Shown: piece by piece, positions 21,991 to 33,965 of the stretch
Layout of the letters: every line of letters starts with the position of its first letter
How positions within the stretch are numbered: position 1 is the first letter of the stretch
Assembly (NCBI RefSeq): GCF_036321145.2
Contig: NC_086230.1
Coordinates: forward strand, 21,803,501 to 21,867,500
Source of the DNA: Pelmatolapia mariae
Lineage: Eukaryota > Chordata > Actinopteri > Cichliformes > Cichlidae
Length of the DNA stretch: 64,000 nucleotides
Reading direction: 5' to 3'
Translations under genes and position numbers: made by a program
Notes under the pieces: model-generated
What the model saw: only the letters and a program-made list of their open reading frames with translations
What the model was told of the DNA's origin: nothing
Database searches by the model: none

Positions 21991-22709
21991 CATCTGCATT
22001 CCAGCTTAATTCTTATTAAATAAATAACGACACAGTGTAATATGTCAGGTTTTGTTATTTGCGGTAGTTGTCAAATTCTAAGACCTGATAAGGACTAGAT
22101 TTTTTTTTTATTATGTCCTGACATTTAAAAACTACAATAAACCTTCATTAAATATGATCTACAGGATCTGAGGCTAACTAAATATGAATTGAATGGCATA
22201 ACTCTTGCTGTTTAGTTTCCCATGCCATGCCCATGCCTAGACTCTGCCTGGCTAAAAATCCTAAGATACTTCAACTAGGCAGTTGCCTAGTCACAGCAGG
22301 AAACAATAGTCCAGACCTTGATGACACAAAGAGAGAACAAAAATCTCCACACCCTGAGAGCCCTTGTTTTTTGCAGAGAGCATTATGTTTGACTCTGCAG
22401 AATTAGACAACGTAACTATGAGCTTGCTGAGTAAGAACTGTCTAATCTGTATGATGGAAACAATTACGCAGTTGCAGTCCCTCCTGACTTTTTTCTCTGT
22501 TAGGAATGCTTGCCATTGTTCAAGTTCATCCACATACTTAGGTTGTGTGCTTGGTCATGTTTGCATGAACCGCATGGAAGACAATAGTGCTGCAAAATCT
22601 CTACCTGAAAGGCTAGTTTTTCTTGTTCCAGGGGATGGAATGTAGAAATCTTTGTGGTTTATGAATGTGATCTTGTTACCAGGATATATTGAATTAGGAT
22701 TTCCCAGGG
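21991..22709. other. Non-coding stretch, nothing recognised
   Basis: Overlapping 80-101 codon frames on opposite strands (22291-22860) show no domain and no consistent splice signals. No repeat was recognised. Confidence 0.5.
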
Positions 22710-22795
22710 TCAGTTCAGTTTTATTCATAAAGCACCAACTGATAAAACATACAGCACCAACAGGCACCGAACATATAGTAGTAAGATCCAGATCT
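22710..22795 (-). mobile_element. LINE/SINE 3' tail, minus strand
   Basis: CAGTTCAGTTTTATTCATAA followed by AGCACCAACTGATAA is the reverse complement of an L2-like 3' end (TTGGTGCT, TTATGAATAAAA, then TGAACTGA units). It is a decayed relative of the tail at 5840-5914. The boundary on the body side is not clear. Confidence 0.5.
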
Positions 22796-25700
22796 TTATA
22801 GAGAGAAATAAGGGAGTAAAGGCTAGTTTTAGGCTTTAGGCTTTTGTGCATGGGGTCCATAAGATAACAGAGCAGATCGACAGTGGATCGTCCAAATATG
22901 GTGTAAAGCCAGGAGAAAGGGTTAGGGTTGGATGGTAAAGCGTTCTGAGTATAAAGTGTAAAATAATGTAAGAGAGATAATCAGTTTCTCCAAAATGGAT
23001 GTCATTCTCAGTATTTTCTTTCAGTTTAACTAGACACCAGCTCCAGGGCAGATGGTATGCCACCTACAGTGGACGTGACTCAGTTGTTATGGAAAATGTC
23101 AGAGCTCAGTTCGCCAATCACAAGGAAGAACCAGTTCAACACTATTAACTTTTGTTTTGTGGATTGCACAGTCATTTTTATCAATGACATTTACTCCATG
23201 GAGCTCTGTTCTTTTACAAACCTTTAAATCAGTATCAAGTTTTTCTGTTCTTTCTATTTTAAACTGTCATAAGCAGGGTTCTTGAGCTTGAGCAGCTTTT
23301 TGAAATTAAAAGTAGCACCCTTGCTGTTACCATTTGGAAGGTCAAGGCAGTGACACAGAATCACCAGGAAAGTGAAACAATATTTCCATGACGTCAAAAA
23401 AAAAAAATAGAGAAAAGCCTGAATACTGCAAATGTTTCCGTCAATTTGACCCATTTCAAGAATGCTTGTTCATAATTACTGTTCCAAATGTCTATTATCA
23501 GTATTTAATTTTTCATGTTTCGTAAAGTTTTTTTTTCCAAGTCTTTGCACAGTATCTGTACAGAAAGTGGTTTCTGGGACAACTCTACATTAATCAGGAC
23601 ACATGTTAATTCATTTGTGTATTTACATTAGGCAAACCATTAAGGTGCCCCATGTTAATTAGCCACTTACAACAACATGGGTTTTTAATGAAGCATGCAT
23701 CCACCAGTCTTCTTCAGACTGCCGTTGATCTTATTTGTCACTGTGATGTTTACACCAGCCAAAGCCAGAAAATGGGTTTTTGATTTGTTTCAACAGCGCT
23801 CACTGTAAAGTAAACAATTTTTTTCCAGCCATTGGTTTCACTGGGTCATTATTACTTTTTCCTGTAATTATAGTGAAAAAAATGCTCATTTATGCCATTT
23901 ACTCTTACTGTCACTCTGCTGCTGATGAAGAAATTAGTGCAACCTAATGCAGTCAGAGGGAATATGTAGATTAATACTAAATCGAAATTAAACTGGGGAA
24001 ATACGAGTGGATATTGAATGTTTTTCATATTGTGCTAGGATGTAGATGTTAACTAGTGTGATTACTTGTTCTGTCTTTTTAAGCTGGTTCAATGGGACCT
24101 CTCAGACTTCCTGCCACCAACCATGGTTGGGTTACACCAAAGGGTGTATGAAGATTGTTATCATCTGGTGATCAATCAGGGTAAATAAGACGTCTTCTAT
24201 GCACAGGAAATGCATACATTCTGCATGAACTGAATGGTTAAAAAGCCCAGGACAGCTGAGGATAAGTGGTTCTTTCTCTGAATGGAAAAATGAGGGAAAG
24301 TTAACAAGTATTGTTTGGACTGCAATCTGTCTTTGAGAGAGACAATGCCTCTTTGATTGTAGCCCCAAGATTCAAGTTCAATGCCACGGAATCAATAGTC
24401 TGTGGTACAGGGGGCCCCAGTTGTCAGAGGTCAAATGAGTAGGAGGGTACTTTGTGTGTGTGAGGCCAAAAGGGAAGTAGATGCGTTTCAAGGTTAGATA
24501 GAAAAAATGCCCTCCCTCTGAGAAAAGCAATAAAATAAGGTTGTTATAAGTCATAATGTTGGTACCACAGTTGTTGCAATCATTAGTTAATAGAGAAATG
24601 AATTAGTAGCTTATTTTCTTAATATGTTATGCTTTGGTAATACGATTAGATTGTAAGTATATGGACATTTACAAGTTTGGCTCTGTACAGTCTTAAAGTG
24701 CATTTACATCAAGCAGTCAAGATGTGAATGAAATATAGACTTTCAGATATAGTTTAGGAGGTTTAAGTTAAAAAAAAAATACAGACATTTTTATACAGAA
24801 TGCCCAAGTTTCAGGTGCTTAAATGAAATTGGACAGGCTAAGATAAGTGTTTTTAATAAGTGGATGTGCATTTTTTGTAAGCGACTGCCTGAACCAACAG
24901 ACCACCCCCACATACTGCGATTCCTCTTTTCCTCTTTTTACTCTGTTAGGCCTTGCAGCCCCCTCATTTACTGCACGTTTATGGGTCTCTCTGCATCCAG
25001 TTTTGTATTTAATAAGTGAAAACATGCTGACCTGGGTTTTGATCAGGTGACTGACTTAGCTATTGAAAAAGAAACCCTTGGGTTGTATTTGCTTTTTTCT
25101 TTGGGTCTATTTGCACTTTGAAGCACTGTCAGTTTTGCAGCATTTGGTTATATCTGAATAGACTATAGTCCTGTACACTTCAGAATTCATCCCACACTTG
25201 TAGCAGCAGCCACACCATTAATAAACACTGGTGACCCGATTCCATCAGCTGCTGTACAAAGGCAAAAATGCAAAAAAAATGTATGGTTGTGCACTAACTG
25301 GATCTAACCATATATTGCAATGCAGAGCATAATTCTACTTAATCTGCTGTGTCATTTTTTATTCATTAGAGTATCAATATGGTACATACTAATGGATACA
25401 AAGATATAAGAACTGAATTTTTTATTAATGTTATCAGTTGTTTTGGCCTCCCTACACTGATTAGATTGTGCAGCAAGTTCCTTCTGATACTATGTACCCA
25501 GTTTGTTTGTCTGGCCAGGTGTCTTTCAGTTAGCCTATTTGCCATGATTTGTGGCAAATAGTGTAACCTTCCTGACAAGTTGTATGATTTTAAAAATTCT
25601 CATTATCTTTGGAAATGATTTTATACATGATACATGTTTTTAAGGCCTGGTTCACTGTAGTTTTGTGCATTGACTATGCATGAATCTGATCCATAGACTA

Positions 25701-28308
25701 AAAGGGTGCAGCGCCATAATGAATCACTCATGGCCGTCTGGAAAATGTATCATCTGAGTATTAGTTGAGACAGCACCCTACTGTCTGTCTGAGATTGTTG
25801 GCCCTGTTCCCACTGAACTAGAAGCATCAAGAAAATGCATCAGGAAACAATAAAAGATCAATATTTAATGACTCTGTATCCATACGTAATCTTCAAAACC
25901 TTATTTTTTTTTAAATTTACATTTTAATTTCCATAAAAAGAAAAAACATATCTCCAGCCTAGTTATTTTCATGACACAGCTTTCTTTCCAAATATTTATG
26001 AAAAATGGAGAAGAATGAAAAAGCTAAATGTGTATTACAGATGCCGCTTTACCAAATGGAAGATGTTGTTTTTACAAACTAATCATAAGTGACTGGTCAG
26101 GGATCTAATCTCACACACTTACTTTCAAGATGAAACCGAGTTTAATTATAGCGTCTGCGTAACAGTATCACTATTCAGACTGGCCTATGGGAAAAGTAAC
26201 TGTTTTTTTGACATGAAGTCTGATGTGTGACAGGAAGAATTTGTGGCAGGAAACTGTCAGTGGACTAATAAGGTGAATTTTATATTTCCCTCAAACATGG
26301 GTCCAAATCAGACGTGTTGCCACAGAGGAAGTCACAGTATATCCTCAGCACACCCATGTTATAGCCAATGTTATAGTTCTGCATACAAAGCTGACTGAGT
26401 TATGAGAGTCATGGTGTATTACCTATCTATCAGCTGAAAATGTCAAATATTTAAATTACCAGCATTTTTGTTTCTTTTTTGTGAGGTGTTTCAGTGACAT
26501 GAACTGGCTGGGTTTAGAGTTTTTAATCTTGAGACCCATCTCCTTGTTTTTTCTATTTCCTAAAGAATACAAACTCATATAATAAGCTTAGAGTCCACAC
26601 TTGGATAAACTTTGCGGGACTTGTGGAGGAATGCTTCATTGCACTGTCATTTAAAAGGGGAAATGTAAAACACATGAAGACGAAAAGGCTGTAATTATTG
26701 TCTTTAAGCTGTGGTGGGGTCAAAGAAGGTATACTTTGTGTTGGGAGTACTCTACAATTTACAGTTTATACTGAACTGAATATTTCACAGATTTAGTGTT
26801 TTACTATATATATTATAGGTAATAACACAAGTAAGTAGCTGGAAAAATGTTAATTTTTAATCTAAAAGATAATTTATAATTTGTATAATTCCCTTTTTTT
26901 CTGGAACTTAGTTAGCAGTTCCATAAACATTTACATTTACAATCACAACTTTTCCATTTAATGAATATATATTTATATACATCACATTGTAAATTATTTT
27001 CATAAAGTTACTGCCCTAAGAGAGTAGATTTATTGCTTAGCCCTTGTGCTGACATGTTAATTATACTGAAAGGAAAACAAAACTTGTGTTGGCACCAAAT
27101 GTGGAGAGAGCCTGAGTGACGCTCAGCAGGAAAGTCGATTCACAGACTTCCAAGTCAACATTTATTTCTACTAAGAGACATGAGGCATGTCAGCAGTAAA
27201 ATGAATAAATCTGCACATTTTTTTTAACTTATTGAATGGTAAAAGGTCTTATTTTTAGGTAATTTGATAATGTGCTGCATTTATATTACCTTGAGCTTGA
27301 CAACAGATCTCCATGTTATTGAAGATCTATGAATGACAGGGCTTTTAAAAAGTTTATATAACAAAAAGAAGTAACACAGAGATTAAATGTGATTTCACAC
27401 AAATGCCCAGGTCTGCAAAAGAATAGAGCACCAAGTGTTTAGAAGAATAATGTAGAGTGACAAAAAGAAAAATATGTAGTTGATCAGCTGACAGCACTGT
27501 TTCTAGGAAATGTGCAGTTTGACCTGAAATAGATTAAAATCTATCTTATGTTTTTATTAAATAGTACATAACACACAAGAAAGCATATATCACTGCATAG
27601 CTCATTGAAAAAAATTCCTGATCAAATAAAACAGATTAGAAATTCCCAGACTTTGATTGGTATGTCTCCCTATAAGCAGCCGCTGCAGCCGTGCGGCATA
27701 TGTACATGACTTTATGATTGAAGAATCTAAATAGCTTTCCGTCCTGTTTTTTGTGGGGGTTTTTATGTGACACGCCAAATCCAGGAATGCAAGAGCCATT
27801 TCATCTGTGACAGCTGGGACTGAACAGTGTTTGAAGTTCATGCAAAGACGTGGTTTATCAGAATCAGCGCACCAAAGGATGTCTGATGCAGCCTAACATT
27901 TTCCCACACGTAGTAATATGTATGACATGAATGACAAAACAATGTATACAATTGTTAGTCGTCTGCTTTCATGGCAATTTTTACCGGCAGTTTCCTTGAT
28001 GCATGGTATAACATGGGCTTAACTTCCAGGTGCATCAAGATGCAAATATTTATATGCAAATAACTCAAATATGATTCAGCAATAACTGCATTCTATCTCG
28101 GTTAGGAGTCCATGTTTTTCTAATCTAATATAGATAAAAGCATAACAGAAGCTTGACGACACTGACAGTGCAACCCTCTTTCTTCTTGCTAAGAGGGATA
28201 ATCACTCTTGTATCACATGTTGTAACTAAAATGCATGATAGCACGATCTTACATGACGTTTCTGTAAAGTGGAACTAATGGAAGATCAGAGTCGGCTATT
28301 TATTAATG
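22796..28308. other. Long non-coding stretch
   Basis: About 5.5 kb of largely AT-rich unique sequence with short poly-A/T runs (for example near 23398-23408 and 24770). No exon, no transposon and no tandem repeat of note was recognised. A tandem pair of POU octamers lies at 28040-28061. GC-richer patches (about 27660-27840, 25680-25860) might be regulatory. Confidence 0.5.
28040..28061 (+). promoter_or_regulatory. Tandem POU octamer pair
   Basis: Two perfect ATGCAAAT octamers at 28040-28047 and 28054-28061, same orientation, start-to-start spacing 14 bp. Octamers bind POU-domain factors (POU2F, POU3F, POU5F classes). Two perfect copies within 22 bp are unlikely by chance but the element is untested. 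Confidence 0.4.
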
Positions 28309-28316
28309 ATGGGTAT

Positions 28317-28688
28317 CAGTGGCAGATCTAATAAATTTTACATGGGGTGGCAAAGTAGGGGTAAGAGGTCTATGTGGGGTGGCACATACCTCTTCAGTGA
28401 AGAATGTGAAAATCCCCTATATGTAAAAGGAGTCAACAAAATATCCACAAAAACACTTTCAAACTATTTGTTGTATCATCATCTCTTCTGAAAAAAAAGA
28501 CAAGGTGATTTTTTTCAAGGTTTAAGGCAGAAGAACTTTGCTCACACCCTGCAGTAGTCAATAGCTAAACTAAAGCAATCTTGCACAGGCAAAAATGTTT
28601 TTTAAGAACATAAAACTTGGGGGGAGCGGCAATGGTCTACAGCAGGGGGGCAGTTGCCCCTTCTTGCCCCCCTGTAGATTCACCACTG
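28317..28688. mobile_element. Non-autonomous hAT-type transposon with target duplication
   Basis: The ends form imperfect terminal inverted repeats: CAGTGGCAGATCTA at the left and, on the opposite strand at the right, CAGTGGTGAATCTA (11 of 14 match). CAGTGG-type termini are typical of hAT elements. The flanks are ATGGGTAT (28309-28316) and ATGGGTAC (28689-28696), a 7-of-8 match to the 8-bp target duplication expected of hAT. The 372-bp interior has no transposase and includes G-rich subterminal sequence (GGGGTGGCAAAG left, GGGGGCAG near the right end). This is therefore a MITE-like, non-autonomous copy that moved using a transposase made elsewhere. Confidence 0.82.
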
Positions 28689-28696
28689 ATGGGTAC

Positions 28697-29537
28697 CTTC
28701 AGTGCAGAGTTCACAGCAGGGTTGTTGCACACGTTTTCTTTTTGACGTCGACAGACTGAAAGAAAGAAATAAGACTCATAAAAAGCATCAAAGATTGCTT
28801 AGTTTTGCCACATAATTTCCTTAGAGATTAATAAAGCATTCTGATTTTGCCACAAGATGCAGCACTTTACAGCAGCGATTGTTCAGTAAAATGCTGGTAG
28901 GCTTTTTTATACTAGAAATTGATTATAAGGTTACTTTTAGAGATGAAATATGTGCTGGATTTTAAATGATATTCTATTAAAAATTATGACCTTTAGCTGA
29001 AATTAGTTTTGTACTTATTTCAGCTATTCAAAGCTAAAGAATTAGTCAGTCAAACTCTAGATACATCACAAATTTAGTTCTTCACCAATTCAGTGAAGAA
29101 CTAAAACCCCCTATGAAAGGACAAAGACCAAATGTTGTTTGTGTTCAGTTTGGAAAGCTGTTTGCAAAGGATTTAGGCTAAATATCATTCAGAGTTAGTA
29201 TAGGATTATGAATTTGGGTTTGTTTGGGGATCCATGCAGATTATATTATTTGATCATCCTGACAGGCAGGTTAGACCTATATATCAATAAGATCTGAGAG
29301 CGGATCAGCCCAACCCAACAGATCAAACCAAAATCTAGGGATCAAAGAGACACATGCCTGGTTAAACAGACTTGTCTACAGACACGCTCTCTGACCACTC
29401 ACCTGCCTCTGGAGTTCATCCACCTGCTTGTCCCACATATTCCCAGCTTTTAATTATGTTAAAAAAATACACAAAATAAAGACCTCAACTGGAATGGGAC
29501 GCAAAACTCAACATAATATCCAGAAGACTGGCAAAAA
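28697..29537. other. Non-coding stretch with one exon-like frame
   Basis: AT-rich to 29250, more complex after. Contains the short candidate exon at 29400-29443. No repeat recognised apart from a duplicated TCAGTGAAGAACTAAAA-like phrase shared loosely with 28396. Confidence 0.45.
29400..29443 (-). CDS. Weak candidate coding exon
   Basis: On the minus strand the frame GNMWDKQVDELQRQ ends at a strong GTGAGT donor. The upstream AG (AATTAAAAG) has a poor pyrimidine tract, so it could alternatively be a first exon starting at the ATG. The peptide is heptad-like (polar, Leu/Val spaced) and would suit a coiled coil, but it is only 14 codons. GTGAGT occurs by chance about every 4 kb, so support is thin. 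No neighbouring exon is established. Confidence 0.2.
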
Positions 29538-29598
29538 AGGGGGGTGCTCGCCGCGACCCTGGAAAGAATAAGCGGAAGCGAATGGATGTATGGATGGC
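29538..29598 (+). mobile_element. LINE 3' tail (RTE-like) fragment
   Basis: The sequence GCCGCGACCCTGGAAAGAAT, then AAGCGGAAGCGAATGGATG, then TATGGATGG is the familiar 3' end of a widespread fish retroelement, in which a CGACCCTG-GGATAAGCGG block precedes ATGGATGG units. Only the last 60 bp survive. RTE-type LINE origin is my recollection of the family, not a search result. Confidence 0.6.
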
Positions 29599-30297
29599 AA
29601 ATAAGAAGGAAGAAATTTCCACTTATATGTCACATAAGAAAATGTGACATAAAAAAAACAGATAATCCACTCAATATTTGATAAAAGTGTCTTTAATGTA
29701 TAAATATAAAGCTCACAGATTGACTTATTTTCTATAGGGAAAACAAAAAGTTCATACTTATACCTTATACCAGGGTTTCTCCACCGTGCTGTCTACACTG
29801 AATCAACCTATATCTTCATGATACAGCCACTATACACACGATATAGGCACCATCTTTAGCTGAATTTAGAACCACTTATAACAAAGTCACACTTTAAAAG
29901 TCCCTTATACAAAGTCTGGGCCATAACAAAGGTGTTTTATGACACCACTGAAATTAGCTGCAGCATAGTTTCAAGTAAAAGACACGGAGAGACTTGTGAT
30001 CTGCTGTAATTACTGTGGTTGTTCATGTGCGTATGTGTTGAGGTTGTTTTCGAGTGAATGGTTTTTGTTTTTGCGAACTTGTGCTCATGAATTTCCTTCT
30101 CAGACCTTGATGGTAATGTGATGTTTTTTTAAAAATAAGTGGAGCCTATTTAACCACTGTTTGTATCCTTCTTGTGCTTATCTGGAAATCATTTTATGTT
30201 CACTTATTTTGGCGACTTGGAGCATTTGCTGGATTTAATTTGTGTCTTTCAATATCTTTAGAGTTACAGAAATAAAAGGGGTAAAAATTAAACAATG
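29599..30297. other. Non-coding stretch, nothing recognised
   Basis: AT-rich unique sequence ending in a poly-A run that leads into the TA microsatellite. Confidence 0.6.
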
Positions 30298-30301
30298 AAA
30301 A

Positions 30302-30378
<77 letters not shown>
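30298..30378. repeat. A-run plus (TA)34 microsatellite
   Basis: Thirteen A (30298-30310) followed by 34 pure TA units (30311-30378). Long pure TA tracts can extrude cruciforms and are prone to breakage and length change. An Ile-Tyr repeating frame here is an artefact. Confidence 0.98.
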
Positions 30379-30380
<2 letters not shown>

Positions 30381-32324
30381 TGTGCTCCATATGTTGACTT
30401 CCTGTGCTAAAAAAAAAAGTTCAGTATATTTAAACAGCACAGTAATCAAACCACATGTGCACATACTTGGCTATTGACCGTCCACGGTGTCTGTCAGTGT
30501 CTGTTTTGTTAAACTATAAGCTCTAAATCAACATATTCATCTCCTGAACTGAAAGTCAGAGTTAACCACTGTAATATATTTGCTTAGCTATAAATTAAAT
30601 AGGGATGTTATCTGTGTTTACACTGGCTCTTTTCATATCATGTGTTTCCTTGTTTCAAACACTGAAAAGCGATCTCTGAAAAAAAAAAGTCATTTGTGAC
30701 ATTTGTAAATGAATATTCATATAAAGTAAGTCATACAAAAATGAGTTTTGTTCATTTCAAATTTAAAGAAGAAAGAAAACAATTAATTCTTTGATAAACA
30801 CCAATGAATGATTAGACGTAAAGGTTTAAAGATTAACAGTCTCCACGATTTTCCTTGTTGATGGAAAAAGAGGAGAAAACGTACATGGCGCGCCAAGCAG
30901 ACCTTTATTTACATAAATAAACATGGGTGATAAGCAAGTTATGCACCTGTTTTCACCATATAGTCTCGCTGACACACTGAAGAGATCAGGGAAAACAAGT
31001 TTTGACACTTGCATTTGTTCACTCTTTAACATATTATCTGCACGGACCTGGCTGCTGCATTAGCTCTCAAAGCTGATTTTCCCTCACAGAGTTCATCAGT
31101 CATTTTTCTTGTACATGATAAGTAGGCCCAAGAGAGCAGGAAACAGGCTCTGAGGGGGAAGTCAACATTAAAAACATTTCCAGGAAAAGAAACCTGATAC
31201 CTATCTGGCACTAAAGGGGAGTACACCTCCTCATTCATCCTTAGAACCATGCAACCTTCACCTGGGACGATGAAAGCCTCAAGGTTTTGCAACCTCTGTT
31301 CTCTGACATCATTCTGGATTTTTTAAATATGCATTTATGTCTAACATTGTCTCTCTTTTTTTTCTTCTTCTTTTTTTTACCTTCATCACAGTATGATTGA
31401 TTGGACTTGATTTCTCTTTGCTTTCTATGGTGCTTAAGCACTTGTCGTTGGCAGATGGCCTTTGTTTTGGTCTCAACCCCAATAGACTTTAACAGGGACG
31501 AAGTCTCAGAGACAGTCATTCAATTCAAATAAAACGTCTAAAGTTGAAGTATATAAATTAGAAAAATGCTTTTAATGTAAAATAATAATCAAAACGTCAT
31601 AGAAAGTTTGTTCCTCAGGTTATATGGAGTTTTAAGATCAATACCGCTCGAATGTAGTCACATTTTTCTTATTTTCTTTTTCATAATCATATTTATCAAT
31701 TATATTAATTGTCTGACAATATTTATTGATTTATTTATTTGTATGCTGTGTTTGTGTCACAGATTTCCTCAACAATGATCTCTTATTCTCATAAAAAATA
31801 AATAAACATTTAAAAAAAAACATATATCAATGATTTAAATAACCAAATGTTATCACCAGAGATCAATAGAGATATGATTCAGACGTGTCAAGTTAAGTCA
31901 GCAGAAGGACACTGTAGTTAAAATAAAATTAAAGATTAAAATATTGAGATAAAAAGATTTAAACCTCATGCTGGAATTCATCTTTTGACCTTAATGACAC
32001 GAAGATGTAGGTTTGCACCATCTCCCACCTGAGCCCAGGTAAGCTTCAAGGAATCAGGAATGCCGTCACTTCATCCAGCATTTCACGTGTTTCATCTTTT
32101 ACACAAAGGGCTATTTTTCAGCACATGTAAAATTATTAACATGGTGTGTTCACAGCTGTTATGCCATGATGATATTTGCAATATAACCGCTTTATTCTTA
32201 TTCATATACTTTTAGCATGTACTCATCTCACTTGTTCCCAGTGTCAACAGATCATGCAGATAGCGGTTAACTTGCTGCTTTGATCTCATTGGAGTGGTTT
32301 TGTATTAATGTTGATCTAATGTTG
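30379..32324. other. Non-coding stretch, nothing firmly recognised
   Basis: A minus-strand frame of 88 codons at 31026-31292 lies in a GC-richer patch (about 30840-31300) that could be a conserved non-coding element. The rest is AT-rich with poly-T runs. Confidence 0.5.
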
Positions 32325-33965
32325 CTTTGACAGATGAGGGGAAGATCACTCTGGTTCAACAACAAGACCTTAAACAGAAAAAAGACTTCATTACTGTATT
32401 TAAGTACAATTTACAGGTATCTGTACTTTACTTGACGACTTTACTTACATATTCAAAACAGGCTTGTTACTTTAGTTTTAATGCCTTCAAGCAACAAACA
32501 GATTTGAGGCTACATGGTGAAAACAAGGCAACAAAAAAACGCAGTCCTAATAGTCTATGAGTCACTAGTTTTTATCACATACAAGGAGATGAACGTGCCA
32601 AAGCCATATAATTTATGCATTATTTATGAGGCGCTAAAGTGAGCCAGAATGATCCAGAATGGTGTTTTTGGTCCAAAGTGTTACAGACAAGGAGGAAGGG
32701 TGCATAAAGGGAACGGTTTTTTAAATGACAGGTAATTTCAAATGCAAAGTTTCTAACAGCTCAGTAAATATTAGCAACCACAAATTATTTCTGCTGGGTT
32801 TGTCACACAGTGTGTCTGCTATCTAAAGCTAAATCTACCGTATTTTGCAGGGAGAGAAAGATGTAAGAAGGACAGGAGAGTAGAGGAAGAAAAGAGGTGA
32901 TAACTGAAGCTGAAGGACTGCTCAGTAACATTTGATAAACTAGAAATTTAAAGCTTACATGTAATACTATTATTTTTTTAAAATCAGATATGGGATCTCT
33001 ATACGATGTGAAGTTTGTTTGGGTTTTTTTTCATATTGTGAACATCGTAAAAAAACAAACCAAAGTGTATTAAGTTTTGTATTATTTGCAGCCTGCATGA
33101 AAATAATCTGCAGTTTAGTGCAGGATAAACAGATTAACAAAATTTACAGTAAAGCACTACAATGAACTGTTGGAGACCAGCTGTGTTTGTGGTCAGTGTT
33201 ATGTTACATCAAGGATAACAGAATCTGAATTTACCTGAATTCCACCTTTTTACTGAGCATATACTGTCTGGTATAAAGACAGTATAAACTGTGTAGCCAG
33301 TGAAGGGTACAGGAATCAGCCACGACAGTTTATGAAACATCTGCTTATAATTTGTTGAATTCAGTTATGTAAATCCATAAAGAGCAGTAAACCTCAAAGC
33401 ATCAGCAGCAGGTCAGCTGATCACAGCCACAAAGAAAATCTACTGCAGTTCACAATAGAAATTATTGTGAGTAGCTACTGCAAACAATCTTAGGGTTCTC
33501 CCACCTGCCAAATCTCACTTTAAGCCCCGACTACATTCATTTTTCTCTTTAGGTGTGGAGCCAAAGTCACCTACCTACAATGTAGCCAACGGAAAATAGA
33601 GCCAATTTTTAAATTCTCTTTCTTTTCCTTTGCTTGATTCTACATACAGTCTGTGTTCAAACTGAGCACATTCATTAAAATTGGAATTTGTGTTGAAATA
33701 CAATTTTCCTTCTATGTACCAACATTATTTTACTATTACATGAATATAACACGAGGACCTTTGCACAAAAAAGGTGTTAGGCATGTCCTTCAAAGACATA
33801 TTCTTTAAATGTTTACTTTGAGTACATTTCAGAGCCTGTACTTTTCACTTTTGCTTGAGTTAAAAAGTTGAATCAGTACTTCAACTCCTAATTGAGTATT
33901 TTTTAACACAGTACAAGTATCTGTACTTCTTCTTAAGTAACAATGTTTTTAGTTCTATTGTAAAT
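32325..33965. mobile_element. Probable hAT-derived region (TACTTGAGTA-type ends)
   Basis: The right part (33805-33965) is built of repeated ACTT/AGTA phrases: GAGTACATTTCAGAGCCTG, TACTTTTCACTTTTGCTTGAG, GTATCTGTACTTCTTCTTAAG. This is the style of subterminal repeats of a common teleost hAT family. The left part (32395-32480) repeats GTATCTGTACTTTACTTGAC. Whether one 1.6-kb element spans both parts, or two fragments flank unique DNA, is unclear: the shared phrase is in direct, not inverted, orientation. No transposase frame was found inside. Confidence 0.4.

Noticed and set aside
22291..22860. Overlapping 80-101 codon frames on both strands
   Set aside because: I looked for retroelement protein motifs and found none. 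Only the LINE tail at 22710-22795 is supported.
30887..30894. GGCGCGCC, a rare 8-bp site
   Set aside because: Noted as possible construct evidence, but the surroundings are ordinary genomic sequence and one such site in 64 kb is not remarkable.
31026..31292. 88-codon minus frame
   Set aside because: No domain or splice context, and it lies in a GC-richer patch where long frames arise by chance.
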